DNA from: CBDFHV01 sp965247705
Lineage (GTDB): Bacteria > Pseudomonadota > Alphaproteobacteria > Rhodospirillales > CAMCUA01
Direction of reading: 5' to 3'
Length of the DNA: 57,887 bases
Assembly (NCBI GenBank): GCA_965247705.1
Contig: CBDFHV010000024.1
Coordinates: 1 to 57,887 of the forward strand
Below are positions 1 through 8,758 of this stretch, piece after piece (positions within the stretch are counted from its first letter, which is position 1; each line of letters starts with the position of its first letter). A program made the translations under genes and the position numbers. The notes beneath the pieces were generated by a model. It searched no databases. It worked only from the letters and a program-made list of their open reading frames with translations, and was not told the origin of the DNA.

Positions 1-434
1 GCGATATCTGCTCCACGATACCCCGTCTCATCGCCTCATCGGCCAACGCCTGCTGGCTCCAATGGCTGAGCTGTTGTCACAAGTTGGGGACGACCACTCT
101 CGGATGGCAGTTTGCAGGCCAGTGCCACGATCCCACAGATCTGCTCGGCTGTGATCCGCGCCGGCGCACCACTGCGGGGCGCGTCGCTCAAACGTTCGAT
201 AACCGAGGCACAGGACCGCGAACGCGCGATTCAGCGCGCCCGCCATTGGCTCACCGTTTTGCGCCACACGCCAAGCCGCTCAGACGTCGCCACGACCCCA
301 ACGCCATCGCCAGCCATCAAGATCATACGGGCCCGACGCGCCACCGCTTGTGGGGGTCGACGCGGTCCGCCTCAAGCGCTCAAGCTCGCTGCGCTCTTGC
401 GGGCTCAAATCAATCGCAAGGGATCGTCCGGGCA
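1..434 (-). pseudogene. IS630-family transposase remnant (N-terminal part)
   Basis: Reading the minus strand from an ATG at 434 gives a typical IS630 transposase N-terminus (MPGRSLAIDLSPQERSEL), but the frame breaks after about 30 codons. It resumes in a second frame with a helix-turn-helix segment (RLGVWRKTVSQWRAR), then in a third frame with the linker motif DAPRSGAPARITAEQI. Further shifts follow towards the window edge. At least three frameshifts therefore separate recognisable pieces, so the gene is dead. The C-terminal DDE part would lie beyond the left edge. Family assignment is by motif memory; the frameshifts are read directly. Confidence 0.75.
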
Positions 435-542
435 TGGTCCTCTCCACTGATCAGCGAATCGGACCACAGGGAATCAAACCGAGCTTTCAACTTCAACCGA
501 AACCGACAAAATCGGGCGAGTCTAGATTTCCGCTACGATGAA

Positions 543-1907
543 CTAGGGCTCGGAGCCGATGGGCGCGGAAAGCAGGGTCCTCACGTCGCTGACGCGCTCC
601 ACGGACATGCAGCCAACGAAGATCGCTTCGGCGTGCTTCCGATCCCACACCCTGGTCGCCAGAGCGAAGAACTTGTCCTTCAGCTCTTCAGGAGCATGGG
701 GCTTCTGTCTCTCCCCCTTGGTGTAGGCGGTTGTCGCCTCGGCGTCCGTTCCGTCCTTGAAGCGAAGCCGCACGGTGCACGGCTGCTGCTTCGGATAGCG
801 CGCCGTGTAGTCCGCATCCTCGCCGACGTTGACCCGCTCGGCGAGTCTCCGTATCGCCGGATTGGCCACCGCCTTCTGCTCGAAGACTTCGAGATCCGGG
901 CGGCCGTGATGGATTAGCGATGCCACGGCGAAGGGGATCGAATAGCGGGCACCGAAACTGTTGGTCACGGACCGATGCGAGAGCGCCGCGGCGTAAGCGT
1001 ACGAGCGGACGTCCACCCGCTCGAGGTCGTCCGCGTCGACGCCGCCGATCCGTCGGGCCATCACCTCGCCCGCCAGGTCGAGGGGGGACTGGATCTGGAT
1101 GGCGCAGGGGTGGCGCTTGAAGCAGCTTTCGGCGATCAGGAATTCGCGCCCGATGTCCCGGACGACCAGGTCGGGGTCGAACGCCTCGCCGTAGACCGAG
1201 CCGTAGATCGACCCCACGCCGTCGGTCTCGGCGGTGAACCCCGACCGCGCCAGGCGATCGGCGAGGACGCCCATGTGGCCGCTCATGCCGGCGTAGACGT
1301 TGCGCACGGTCGCGCCCTCGACGACCGTCCTCCGGCTGGTGGCGAGACCCAAGGTGGCGGCGATATTGATGCGACGACGCAGTTCGGCTTGCCCGCATCC
1401 CTTCAGTCTTGCCACGGCGACGGCGGCGCCGATGGTCCCGTGGGTGCCGTGGGGATGGAGCGCATGCCGCATGCGCGTGGCGCGGCCGATGCGCGCGCAT
1501 ACCTCGTAGCCGAGGATGACGGCGAGCAGAAGGTCCCGCCCCGAGGCTTCGCACGCTTCCGCCACGGCGATCGCCGCCGGCACCACCTGGATGGCCGGAT
1601 GGCCCTTGGCCGCAAGGTTGCACTCGTCGAGCTCGAGCCACGTACCGGCGCAACCGTTGATCAGGGCGGCAAGAAGGGGATCCGCCGTGCCCCCGCGCCC
1701 AATGAGCGAGGCCTTGCCGGAGGCGCTCGAAGGAACCATGCGGCGGACCAAGCGTTCCATCTCCGGCGCCTGCATGCCGACGGCGATGGCGCACAGGCAG
1801 TCGGCGAAGATCCAGCGGCCCCGATCGACGACCTCGGCGGGCAGGTCCTCGAGCGTCGTCCCGCAGACGAATTCGGAGAGGCGCCTCAGATACTCCGGCT
1901 CGGTCAT
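543..1907 (-). CDS. MmgE/PrpD family protein (454 aa)
   Basis: The protein is a full-length member of the MmgE/PrpD family, which includes 2-methylcitrate dehydratase and cis-aconitate decarboxylase. The start ATG at 1907 has a strong ribosome site (GGAAGGA) just upstream. Family hallmarks are the N-terminal helical domain ending in FADCLCAIAVG, the segment INGCAGTWLELDE near residue 85 and the HPHGTHGTIGAA stretch near residue 147. It lies 15 bp downstream of the amidase gene and is surely co-transcribed with it. A second, divergent paralogue closes the plus-strand operon at 10486-11901. The substrate is unknown; a dehydratase, isomerase or decarboxylase acting on a small acid is the family-based guess. 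Confidence 0.85.
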   Translation of the reverse strand: MTEPEYLRRLSEFVCGTTLEDLPAEVVDRGRWIFADCLCAIAVGMQAPEMERLVRRMVPSSASGKASLIGRGGTADPLLAALINGCAGTWLELDECNLAAKGHPAIQVVPAAIAVAEACEASGRDLLLAVILGYEVCARIGRATRMRHALHPHGTHGTIGAAVAVARLKGCGQAELRRRINIAATLGLATSRRTVVEGATVRNVYAGMSGHMGVLADRLARSGFTAETDGVGSIYGSVYGEAFDPDLVVRDIGREFLIAESCFKRHPCAIQIQSPLDLAGEVMARRIGGVDADDLERVDVRSYAYAAALSHRSVTNSFGARYSIPFAVASLIHHGRPDLEVFEQKAVANPAIRRLAERVNVGEDADYTARYPKQQPCTVRLRFKDGTDAEATTAYTKGERQKPHAPEELKDKFFALATRVWDRKHAEAIFVGCMSVERVSDVRTLLSAPIGSEP

Positions 1908-1922
1908 CCGAGTCCTTCCATA

Positions 1923-3203
1923 TCAAGCGAGCGCCTGGTGTATCCATTCCGCAGTGCCGAGGGTCACGCGATCACCGAAACGGGGGCCGACAACCTGAAC
2001 GCCGATCGGCAGGCCACCCGGCCCGGTATGGGCTGGGACCGTGACGCACGGAACGTGCAGCAGGGTCCACAGGCTGTTGAAGACCGGATCACCGGCGTCG
2101 TCGAGGCCATACGGGGCCTCGCCGACGGCGCTCGGCGTTATCAGCACGTCGTGGCGAGAGAACAGCCCATCGCCCATTCTGCGCCAGCGCTCGGCGCTCC
2201 GCAGAGCGTTTTCATAGGCCGCCAGCGCCAAACTCTCGCCGTGCTCGATCTTGGCGTTGAGTGCCGGCGTCAGACGATCGCGGCCGGTACGCCGTTCGTG
2301 CGCCAGTGATCGTGAGCACTCCACTGCGCTCAGAGTTCCGTGAACCGCGAGCAGGTCATCGAACTCCGCCGGCAGCTTCACGTCATCGACCCTCGCGCCG
2401 GCTTCGGCCAGACGCCCGGCGGCATCTTCCAACAGGCTTCGAGTGGCCTCGTGCGCCTTCTCCCAGAAGGGGGTGCGGCAGAACCCGATGCGCGGTCGGG
2501 TGGGACGCTCGTCGAGGAATCTCGGGACCATATTGGTAAGCACGCCAACCATCATGGCCGCGTCCGCTACCGTCCGCGCCAGCACGCCGATGGTGTCCAG
2601 ACTGTCGGAGATCACGTTCATGCCATTGCGGTTGATCAGGTTGAAGGTCGGTTTGTAGCCGACCACGCCGCAAAAGGCGGCCGGGCGAATCAACGAGCCT
2701 CCGGTTTGGGTGCCGAAGGCCAACGGCACCATGAAGTCGGCAACCGCCGCCGCCGAGCCCGCCGAGCTTCCGGCCGGTGTATGATCCGGGTTGTGCGGGT
2801 TCCGGGTGGGGATCGGGCTTGGGATGGCGGCGAACTGGTGGGTGACGGTCTTGCCCAGAACGATCCCGCCGGCAGCGCGCACCAGGGCGACGCAGGAGGC
2901 GTCGCGGGAGGGCCTGTGTCCCCGATAGATCGGCGAGCCGTACTCGGTCGGCATGTCGTGGGTATCGATGACATCCTTCACCCCGATCGGGATGCCGTGG
3001 AGCGGACTCCGCGGCCGCTCTTCGTCGCGGGCACGAGCCACAGCGCGCGCCTTTTCGCGCGCCACGTGGGTCCAGGCCTGGATGTGGCTATCCCTCTCGT
3101 CGATTCGCGCCAAGCTCGCCTCGATCAGCGCCGCCGCCTTGAGGGAACCGTTGGCGATGGCGCCGGCAAGCCCGGTCGCCGTGCGTCGTGCGGCGCCGGT
3201 CAC
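1923..3203 (-). CDS. Amidase-signature family amidase (426 aa)
   Basis: This is a cytoplasmic amidase-signature hydrolase that cleaves a C-N amide bond. The Ser-cisSer-Lys triad is visible: Lys76 in GIPIGVKDVID, the cis-Ser around residues 146-147 in PAGSSAGSAAAV, and nucleophile Ser170 in GTQTGGSLIRPA. The spacing from Lys to nucleophile (94 residues) matches the family. Translation starts at a GTG at 3203 with an AGGAG ribosome site seven bases upstream. It is the first gene of a two-gene minus-strand operon with the MmgE/PrpD gene and is divergent from the TRAP operon. The length is slightly short of GatA, and no GatB or GatC is nearby, so a catabolic amidase is likelier than a tRNA amidotransferase subunit. 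Confidence 0.88.
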   Translation of the reverse strand: MTGAARRTATGLAGAIANGSLKAAALIEASLARIDERDSHIQAWTHVAREKARAVARARDEERPRSPLHGIPIGVKDVIDTHDMPTEYGSPIYRGHRPSRDASCVALVRAAGGIVLGKTVTHQFAAIPSPIPTRNPHNPDHTPAGSSAGSAAAVADFMVPLAFGTQTGGSLIRPAAFCGVVGYKPTFNLINRNGMNVISDSLDTIGVLARTVADAAMMVGVLTNMVPRFLDERPTRPRIGFCRTPFWEKAHEATRSLLEDAAGRLAEAGARVDDVKLPAEFDDLLAVHGTLSAVECSRSLAHERRTGRDRLTPALNAKIEHGESLALAAYENALRSAERWRRMGDGLFSRHDVLITPSAVGEAPYGLDDAGDPVFNSLWTLLHVPCVTVPAHTGPGGLPIGVQVVGPRFGDRVTLGTAEWIHQALA

Positions 3204-3370
3204 CGTTGTCTCCTGGCCGGCAATGGCGCCCTTCCGGCGAAACCGGCGGCATCGGCGAGTCGATGGCGATCCGGCATTGCCGGACCCGCGCGGCGCATGC
3301 CGCCGCCACCCCCTTCCACTTGCCCCTTTCCAGTCGATGTGCTATTCGTCAAAGTCGATCCGGATCGCGA

Positions 3371-3406
3371 TTCACAATGATCGTGATGATCGGTCCAAAT
3401 TGTGAA
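3371..3406. promoter_or_regulatory. Inverted repeat in the divergent amidase/TRAP promoter region
   Basis: TTCACAAT at 3371-3378 is repeated as its perfect reverse complement ATTGTGAA at 3399-3406, with a 20-base spacer. The site lies in the 341-bp space between the divergent amidase and dctP genes, where a shared operator would sit. No regulator gene is encoded in the cluster, so the cognate protein would act in trans. The repeat is seen directly; its operator role is inferred. Nothing else recognisable lies in this spacer apart from the dctP ribosome site. Confidence 0.4.
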
Positions 3407-3544
3407 AATAGGGCCTGAATAGAGCGCAAAGTCGGTCGACTTGTCGTCCTTTGCGAGCGGCACAAAACTCATTCTTGGACAGTTGACCGGCTAATTTGGT
3501 GTGGCATCGCGGGATGTCACCGTATCCCAGAGGGAGGTGAAGTC

Positions 3545-4534
3545 ATGAACACATTTCGGTTTTTACGCAGCTGGCCCTTGGTCGTCGGTGTGCTGTTGTG
3601 GCCGGCAGTGTCGCAAGCGGCCGATGTCACCGTCAAGCTCGCCATCAGCGCGGTGGGCGAGGACCATCTTTACGTGCAGATGTCCAAGATGATGGCTCGG
3701 GAGGTCGAGAAGCGGGTTCCTGGCAAGGTTGACTGGCAGGCCTTTACCGGGGCTCAGCTCGGGAGGGATGACGCCGTCCTGACCGGGTTGAAGACGGGCA
3801 CCCATGTCGCCGGCATGCCGGGCTCTTGGGTTGCAGCCGTCGAGCCCGGGTTCAATCTGTTCGAGGCGCCGTTCCTGTTTTCCAATCGCGAAGCGGTCAG
3901 AAAGATCATTCGCGCCGTCCAAGATGACCTCGGCGATAGACTCGCCAAGAAAGGGATCGTGATGGCCGGCGGCATCGGCGAGCTCGGGTTTCGCCAGATC
4001 AGCAACAACGTCCGTCCGATCGTTACGCCCGCCGATCTCAAAGGCGTCAAGCTCCGCACACCTGGAAACCCTTTGCGGCTCAAAACGTTCAGATCGTTTG
4101 GCGCCAATCCCACTCCGATGAATTTCGCCGAGGTCTATATGGCGATCAGGCAGGGTGTGATCGATGGCCAGGAGAACCCTTTGGCTACGATCTGGGCTGG
4201 CAAGCTCTATGAAGTGCAGAAATACGTCTCGATCTCGAACCACGTGTTCACGCCCACGACGGTCCTCTTCAGCAAGGTCCTCTGGGATACCTGGCCGGCG
4301 GATGTCCAAAATGCGATTGACGAGGCGGCGCGGATAGCGAACGAGTTCTCCTTCAAGTTCGGAGCGGAAAAGGATCAAAGTCTCCAGGGTCAGATGCAGA
4401 AGCAGGCTCCAGGGCTCAAATTCAACAAGATCGACGTGGCCGCGTTCAAGAAGGTCGCCGAACCGCTTTACGCGGACATGGAGGAGAAAGTCGGCAAGGA
4501 CCTCTGGGCGAAGGTAATGGCGGCGTTGAAGTAG
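3545..4534 (+). CDS. dctP: TRAP transporter solute-binding protein, DctP family (329 aa)
   Basis: This is the periplasmic binding protein of a tripartite ATP-independent (TRAP) importer for a small carboxylate-like solute. A Sec signal peptide is visible: basic start, hydrophobic core LVVGVLLWPAV, and probable cleavage after SQA at residue 25. The mature protein carries DctP features such as GIGELGFRQISN and the conserved arginine segment KLRTPGNPLR around residue 170, followed by the VDGQEN-like motif VIDGQENPLATI. The ATG has an excellent ribosome site (GGAGGTGA). A 258-bp spacer separates it from the permease genes, which is usual where the binding protein is made in excess. The ligand cannot be deduced. 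Confidence 0.92.
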   Translation: MNTFRFLRSWPLVVGVLLWPAVSQAADVTVKLAISAVGEDHLYVQMSKMMAREVEKRVPGKVDWQAFTGAQLGRDDAVLTGLKTGTHVAGMPGSWVAAVEPGFNLFEAPFLFSNREAVRKIIRAVQDDLGDRLAKKGIVMAGGIGELGFRQISNNVRPIVTPADLKGVKLRTPGNPLRLKTFRSFGANPTPMNFAEVYMAIRQGVIDGQENPLATIWAGKLYEVQKYVSISNHVFTPTTVLFSKVLWDTWPADVQNAIDEAARIANEFSFKFGAEKDQSLQGQMQKQAPGLKFNKIDVAAFKKVAEPLYADMEEKVGKDLWAKVMAALK

Positions 4535-4792
4535 GGCTGGGTTTCTTTCCGGGGTCGTAAGCACGTCTCGGCGGTTGCGGCTACCCGGTAATCCGGCGGC
4601 AGACATTGGCCCGGCGGAGCGGCGGTGGATGTTTCCGCCGTCGTGCTCGCGCGCTCCGCGTCGAACGCGACGGAACGTTCCTCCACCGCCTCACGCAATG
4701 TGGAGGATGTGGGCCACGACGAGGGCGGTGTCGCTTCCCATGCCGGTCAGGTCCATTATCTCCAAATGGATTGTCGTACCGGAAAATAGTGC
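4535..4792 (+). other. dctP-dctQ intergenic spacer
   Basis: No gene was found here. The spacer contains short GC-rich inverted repeats, including the palindrome GGAACGTTCC at 4672-4681. These could form an mRNA structure that protects or attenuates the transcript between dctP and dctQM. No U-tract typical of a rho-independent terminator was seen. Confidence 0.3.
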
Positions 4793-5350
4793 ATGGCTGG
4801 ACCGACTGGACCGGAGACTGGCGAATTGCCCCTGACGGGATTGGAAGGCGGACTCGACCGGCTGGTTCGCAGGGTGATACGCGGGTGTGAGGTCCTGACC
4901 ATGGCCATCGGCACCTGGCTCATGGTGATCCTCGTCGTCAGCGTCTTTACCCGTTACGTGCTGAACTACAGCCTGTCGTGGGTCGACGAAAGCTCGTCAC
5001 TGCTGCTCGTCTGGCTGATGCTGGCGGTGGCGCCGATCGGCTTTCACGAAAACTTCCACATCTCCATGGGCTTCGTCGTCGACAATGTGCCGCGGCCCAT
5101 CAGGTTCGTTCTCGCACTCATCATCAATCTCGGCACCGCCCTGTTTTTCGCCATCGCCGGTTATTACGGGATCCTGTCCACGATCATCGAGTTCGGCGCC
5201 TCGCTCTTCTCGATCCCGATCATGCGCGGTTGGGTCACCTGGATCCTGCCCGTATCGTCCGCCGTCATCCTGCTTGTCTGCCTCAACAATATTCTGGCGA
5301 TCCTGCGACTCGGCGATCAGCCGCCGTCGAAGGGGGGGCTCATCGAATGA
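4793..5350 (+). CDS. dctQ: TRAP transporter small permease, DctQ family (185 aa)
   Basis: This is the four-helix small membrane subunit of the TRAP importer. After a hydrophilic N-terminus of about 30 residues there are four hydrophobic segments, at roughly residues 38-58, 70-88, 108-128 and 147-168. The family pattern FTRYVLNYSLSWVDESS sits between the first and second segments. The stop codon overlaps the ATG of dctM (ATGA), which implies translational coupling. The length is normal for the family. It should pair with DctM to form the transport channel fed by DctP. Confidence 0.88.
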   Translation: MAGPTGPETGELPLTGLEGGLDRLVRRVIRGCEVLTMAIGTWLMVILVVSVFTRYVLNYSLSWVDESSSLLLVWLMLAVAPIGFHENFHISMGFVVDNVPRPIRFVLALIINLGTALFFAIAGYYGILSTIIEFGASLFSIPIMRGWVTWILPVSSAVILLVCLNNILAILRLGDQPPSKGGLIE

Positions 5351-6621
5351 TTCCGGTGCTCTCCCTTCTCGTCACCTTGATCGTGCTCGGCCTGCCGATC
5401 GCAGTGGCCCTCGGCCTGACGGCGCTCGGCTTCCTCGCCACCAGCACCGTGCCGTACAACATTGTTCCGGTCCTGATGTTCGCGGGACTGGAGAAATTCA
5501 TCCTTCTGGCCTTGCCGCTGTTCATGATCGCCGGTGAGGTGATGAACCGCGCCGGCATCGCCGAGGACCTGATCGAGCTGGCGTCGAGCATCGTCGGGGC
5601 TTTCCGCGGCGGTCTCGCCCACTGCAACATCGCCGCGTCGATGGTGTTCGCGGAAATTTCGGGCTCCTCGGTCGCCGACGTGGCGTCCCTGGGGACGATT
5701 CTCATCCCCCAGATGGAGAAACGCGGCTATCCGCGCCCCTTCGCCGCGGCGATCACCTCGGCGTCGGCGTCGATTGCGATCCTCATCCCGCCCAGCATAC
5801 CGCTCATCCTTTACGGAGCCATTGCCGGGCAGTCGGTGATCAAGCTCTTCATCGCCGGCCTCATCCCGGGCATCATCCTGGGTCTGTGCCTGATGGCGTT
5901 CACGTACATCTTCGCCTTGCGTTACGGCTGGGCGCCGGAGGCCAGGTTCCAGTTCATGCGGGTGCTCAGAGCCTTTCGACGCGCCGTCTGGGCGCTTTCG
6001 CTGCCGGTCATCATCGTGGGCGGAATCCTGGGTGGCGTCTTTACCCCCACCGAGGCCGCCGCGGTGGCGGTGGCCGCGGCCCTGTTCATCGGCTTCTTCA
6101 TCACGCGACGGATCACGCTTCTCGACGTCCCGGCGATCGTGCTGATCGCCGCCAAGAGGACGAGCATCGTGCTCCTGATGGTATCGACGTCCGCCATCTT
6201 CGGCTGGTACCTCACCAACGAGGGAATCCCGCAGGCGATTGCCGGGGAGATCATGGCCGTCTCGGACAATCGCTACGTGGTCATGTTCTGGCTGAACATC
6301 ATGCTGATCCTTTTGGGGACCTTCCTCCACGGCGCCGCCGGAATCGTGCTGATCACGCCCCTGGCCTTGCCTATGGTGACCCAGCTCGGGTACGACCCCA
6401 TCCACTTCGGGATCATCCTGGCTGTGAATTTGGCCATCGGGCAGCAGACGCCACCGGTCGCGTCCCTTCTGTTGACGGCGGCGGCGATCAGCGGGTCTCG
6501 CATCGGCGAGATCATGGTCTACAACAAGTGGTTCATACTCTGCATGTTCCTGGTTCTTCAACTGGTGACCTACGCGCCTCAGCTCTCGCTCTGGCTGCCT
6601 TCTCTCCTGGTGGAATTCTAG
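5347..6621 (+). CDS. dctM: TRAP transporter large permease, DctM family (424 aa)
   Basis: This is the large membrane subunit of the TRAP system, the part that couples sodium or proton flux to solute uptake. The start is the ATG overlapping the dctQ stop. The frame stays open further upstream, but the upstream reading is only a shadow of dctQ. The protein is almost wholly hydrophobic with about twelve helices and shows family motifs AEISGSSVADVASLG (around residue 100), ASIAILIPPSIPLILYG (around residue 140) and a C-terminal repeat containing QQTPPVASLLL. The length matches the usual 425 residues. It is followed after 26 bp by hyuA in the same operon. Confidence 0.92.
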   Translation: MIPVLSLLVTLIVLGLPIAVALGLTALGFLATSTVPYNIVPVLMFAGLEKFILLALPLFMIAGEVMNRAGIAEDLIELASSIVGAFRGGLAHCNIAASMVFAEISGSSVADVASLGTILIPQMEKRGYPRPFAAAITSASASIAILIPPSIPLILYGAIAGQSVIKLFIAGLIPGIILGLCLMAFTYIFALRYGWAPEARFQFMRVLRAFRRAVWALSLPVIIVGGILGGVFTPTEAAAVAVAAALFIGFFITRRITLLDVPAIVLIAAKRTSIVLLMVSTSAIFGWYLTNEGIPQAIAGEIMAVSDNRYVVMFWLNIMLILLGTFLHGAAGIVLITPLALPMVTQLGYDPIHFGIILAVNLAIGQQTPPVASLLLTAAAISGSRIGEIMVYNKWFILCMFLVLQLVTYAPQLSLWLPSLLVEF

Positions 6622-6647
6622 CCGGGATTCCGTAAGGAGACGGGGCT

Positions 6648-8735
6648 ATGCCTACTTACAGACTGGGTGTCGATATCGGCGGCACGTTCACCGACATCGT
6701 GCTGCTCGAGTCCGACGGGACCGTTCACACCAAGAAGGTGCTGTCCACGCCCGACGACTATAGCGCCGCCATCGAGACCGGGGTCCCGGAGCTTCTCGAG
6801 GAGTCCGGCGTATCCGCCGGGGACATCATCGAATTCTCCCACGGCACGACGGTCGCCACCAACGCCCTCATCGAACGAAAAGGCGTGAAGGTGGCCCTGG
6901 TCACTACGGAGGGGTTCCGCGACATCCTCGAACTGGGACGGATTAGGACGCCCAGGCTGTACGACCTGGACTTTCGCAAGCCCGAACCCCTGGTGGCGAG
7001 ACGCCTCAGGTTCGAGGTGGCGGAGCGGACAAGCGGTAAGGGCGAGGTCCTGGTTCCGGTCGATCGCGACGGCCTCGAACGCCTCGCCGACCGAATGCGG
7101 GAGCAAGGCGTCCGCGCCGTCGCCGTGTGCTTCATCAATGCCTACGTGAACCCGAGGAACGAGTTCGACGCCATGCGCCGGCTCCAGGAGCTGTTGCCCG
7201 ACATTCCCGTCTCCGCCTCGGCACAGCTCCTGCCCCAGATTCAGGAATACGAACGGACCAGCACCACGGTCGTCAACGCCTACCTCCGCCCGGTGGTCGA
7301 GACCTACCTTGCGGCCCTCGAGTCACGGATGGCACGAGTCGGTCTCGGCGTCCCCCTCAACGTGATGCAGTCCAACGGCGGTGTGCTGCCGGCTCGGCTG
7401 GCCGGCGCCAATCCGGTCTACATCATCGAATCGGGTCCCGCCGCCGGGGTCGTCGGCGCCCAGCGCATGGCGGGCGGGCGGGCCCTCGGGAACGTGATGG
7501 TCCTCGACATGGGAGGAACGACCGCCAAGGCCTCGCTCATCGAGGATGGTCGGTTCGTCATTATGCCGGAGTCCGAGGTGGGCGGAGACGCCGCCATCGG
7601 ACATCGCCTGTTGCCGGGCGCCGGATACCCGGTCCAGGTCCCCACCATCGACATCGCCGAGGTTGGCGCCGGCGGCGGAAGCATTGCCGCCGTGGACGCC
7701 GCCGGCGGGGTGCGGGTCGGCCCGCTGAGCGCCGGGGCGGCGCCGGGACCGGTGTGCTATGGCCTTGGCGGCGACCAGCCGACGGTCACGGACGCCAATC
7801 TGTCGCTCGGCTATCTGAACCCGCAGAACCTGGTGGGCGGCGATCTGGTCCTGGACGCCACCAAGTCCGAGAGCGCCATCGCCGAGCTCGGCGGCCGCCT
7901 CGGCCGGTCGGCGACGGCGACGGCCTATGGCATTCACCTGATCGCCAACGCCAACATGATGCGCGCCCTGTCCAGCGTCTCCACCGAGCGGGGACGGGAC
8001 CCGTCCGGTTTCACCCTGGTCACCATCGGCGGCAGTGGCGGCGTCCACGCCGCCGGGCTGGCCGAGTCCCTGGGTATCCGCCGAATCCTCGTGCCACCCG
8101 TCGCCGGGTTGTTCAGCGCCCTCGGACTGCTGTTCGCCGACGTGGAACACCATCTGGTTTGCGCCTACTACCGTGCCTTCGCGGACACGTCTCCCGCCGA
8201 CTTCAACCGCGCCGTCCAACCCCAAGTGGACGAGGCCCGGGAGCAACTTCGCTCCGGCGGCTTCGCCGACGCGGGCCAACAGGAGCTGGTCGTCGAAGCC
8301 AGCATGAAGTACGTGGGCCAGACCTGGACCCTGTCGGTCACCTGTCCGGGCTTTCCCACAACGGATTCCGACATGGCGGCGTTGGCCGAAGGCTTCGGCG
8401 TCCAGCACTTAAGGCAGTACGGCTATCGCTCGGACGGCGAGGCCTTGCAGTTCGTTTCCCTCAAGGTCGTCGGCCGTGGCGTTTCGGCGACTCCGCGAGT
8501 CCCCGACCGGGTGGTCCGGGCGGGGGAGCGCGTCGCCGAGCGGGGCGAACGCAAGGCGTACTTCGGTCCCGATCACGAATGGCTCGCCACCCCCGTCCTG
8601 CCTCGCTCGGCGCTCGGGGAGTTGGCGATCGATGGGCCCCTAGTCGTCGAGGAATACGATACCACCACCGTCGTTCGTCCGGGTTGGCGCGCCGCGCTGG
8701 ACGACTGGAACAACATCGTCATCGAACGGGAATGA
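6648..8735 (+). CDS. hyuA: Hydantoinase/oxoprolinase family protein, A subunit (695 aa)
   Basis: This is the ATP-binding A subunit of the HyuA/HyuB family, which includes N-methylhydantoinase, 5-oxoprolinase and acetone or acetophenone carboxylases. These enzymes phosphorylate a carbonyl group, for ring opening or carboxylation. The ASKHA nucleotide-binding folds are marked by GVDIGGTFTDIVLLE at residues 6-20 and VLDMGGTTAKASLIEDG near residue 285. The ATG has an AAGGAG ribosome site. Length is normal for the family. The gene overlaps or nearly abuts hyuB. Placement right after a TRAP importer indicates that the imported solute is the substrate. The family alone does not separate hydantoinase, oxoprolinase and carboxylase activity. 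Confidence 0.88.
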   Translation: MPTYRLGVDIGGTFTDIVLLESDGTVHTKKVLSTPDDYSAAIETGVPELLEESGVSAGDIIEFSHGTTVATNALIERKGVKVALVTTEGFRDILELGRIRTPRLYDLDFRKPEPLVARRLRFEVAERTSGKGEVLVPVDRDGLERLADRMREQGVRAVAVCFINAYVNPRNEFDAMRRLQELLPDIPVSASAQLLPQIQEYERTSTTVVNAYLRPVVETYLAALESRMARVGLGVPLNVMQSNGGVLPARLAGANPVYIIESGPAAGVVGAQRMAGGRALGNVMVLDMGGTTAKASLIEDGRFVIMPESEVGGDAAIGHRLLPGAGYPVQVPTIDIAEVGAGGGSIAAVDAAGGVRVGPLSAGAAPGPVCYGLGGDQPTVTDANLSLGYLNPQNLVGGDLVLDATKSESAIAELGGRLGRSATATAYGIHLIANANMMRALSSVSTERGRDPSGFTLVTIGGSGGVHAAGLAESLGIRRILVPPVAGLFSALGLLFADVEHHLVCAYYRAFADTSPADFNRAVQPQVDEAREQLRSGGFADAGQQELVVEASMKYVGQTWTLSVTCPGFPTTDSDMAALAEGFGVQHLRQYGYRSDGEALQFVSLKVVGRGVSATPRVPDRVVRAGERVAERGERKAYFGPDHEWLATPVLPRSALGELAIDGPLVVEEYDTTTVVRPGWRAALDDWNNIVIERE

Positions 8736-8758
8736 CGGCGTCTTCGAGGAGCGAACGG

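Noticed and set aside
7127..8731. Upstream extension of the hyuB frame through hyuA
   Set aside because: It lies entirely inside the well-supported hyuA gene in another frame and its translation is Arg/Pro-rich low-complexity. The hyuB start with a ribosome site is at 8759.
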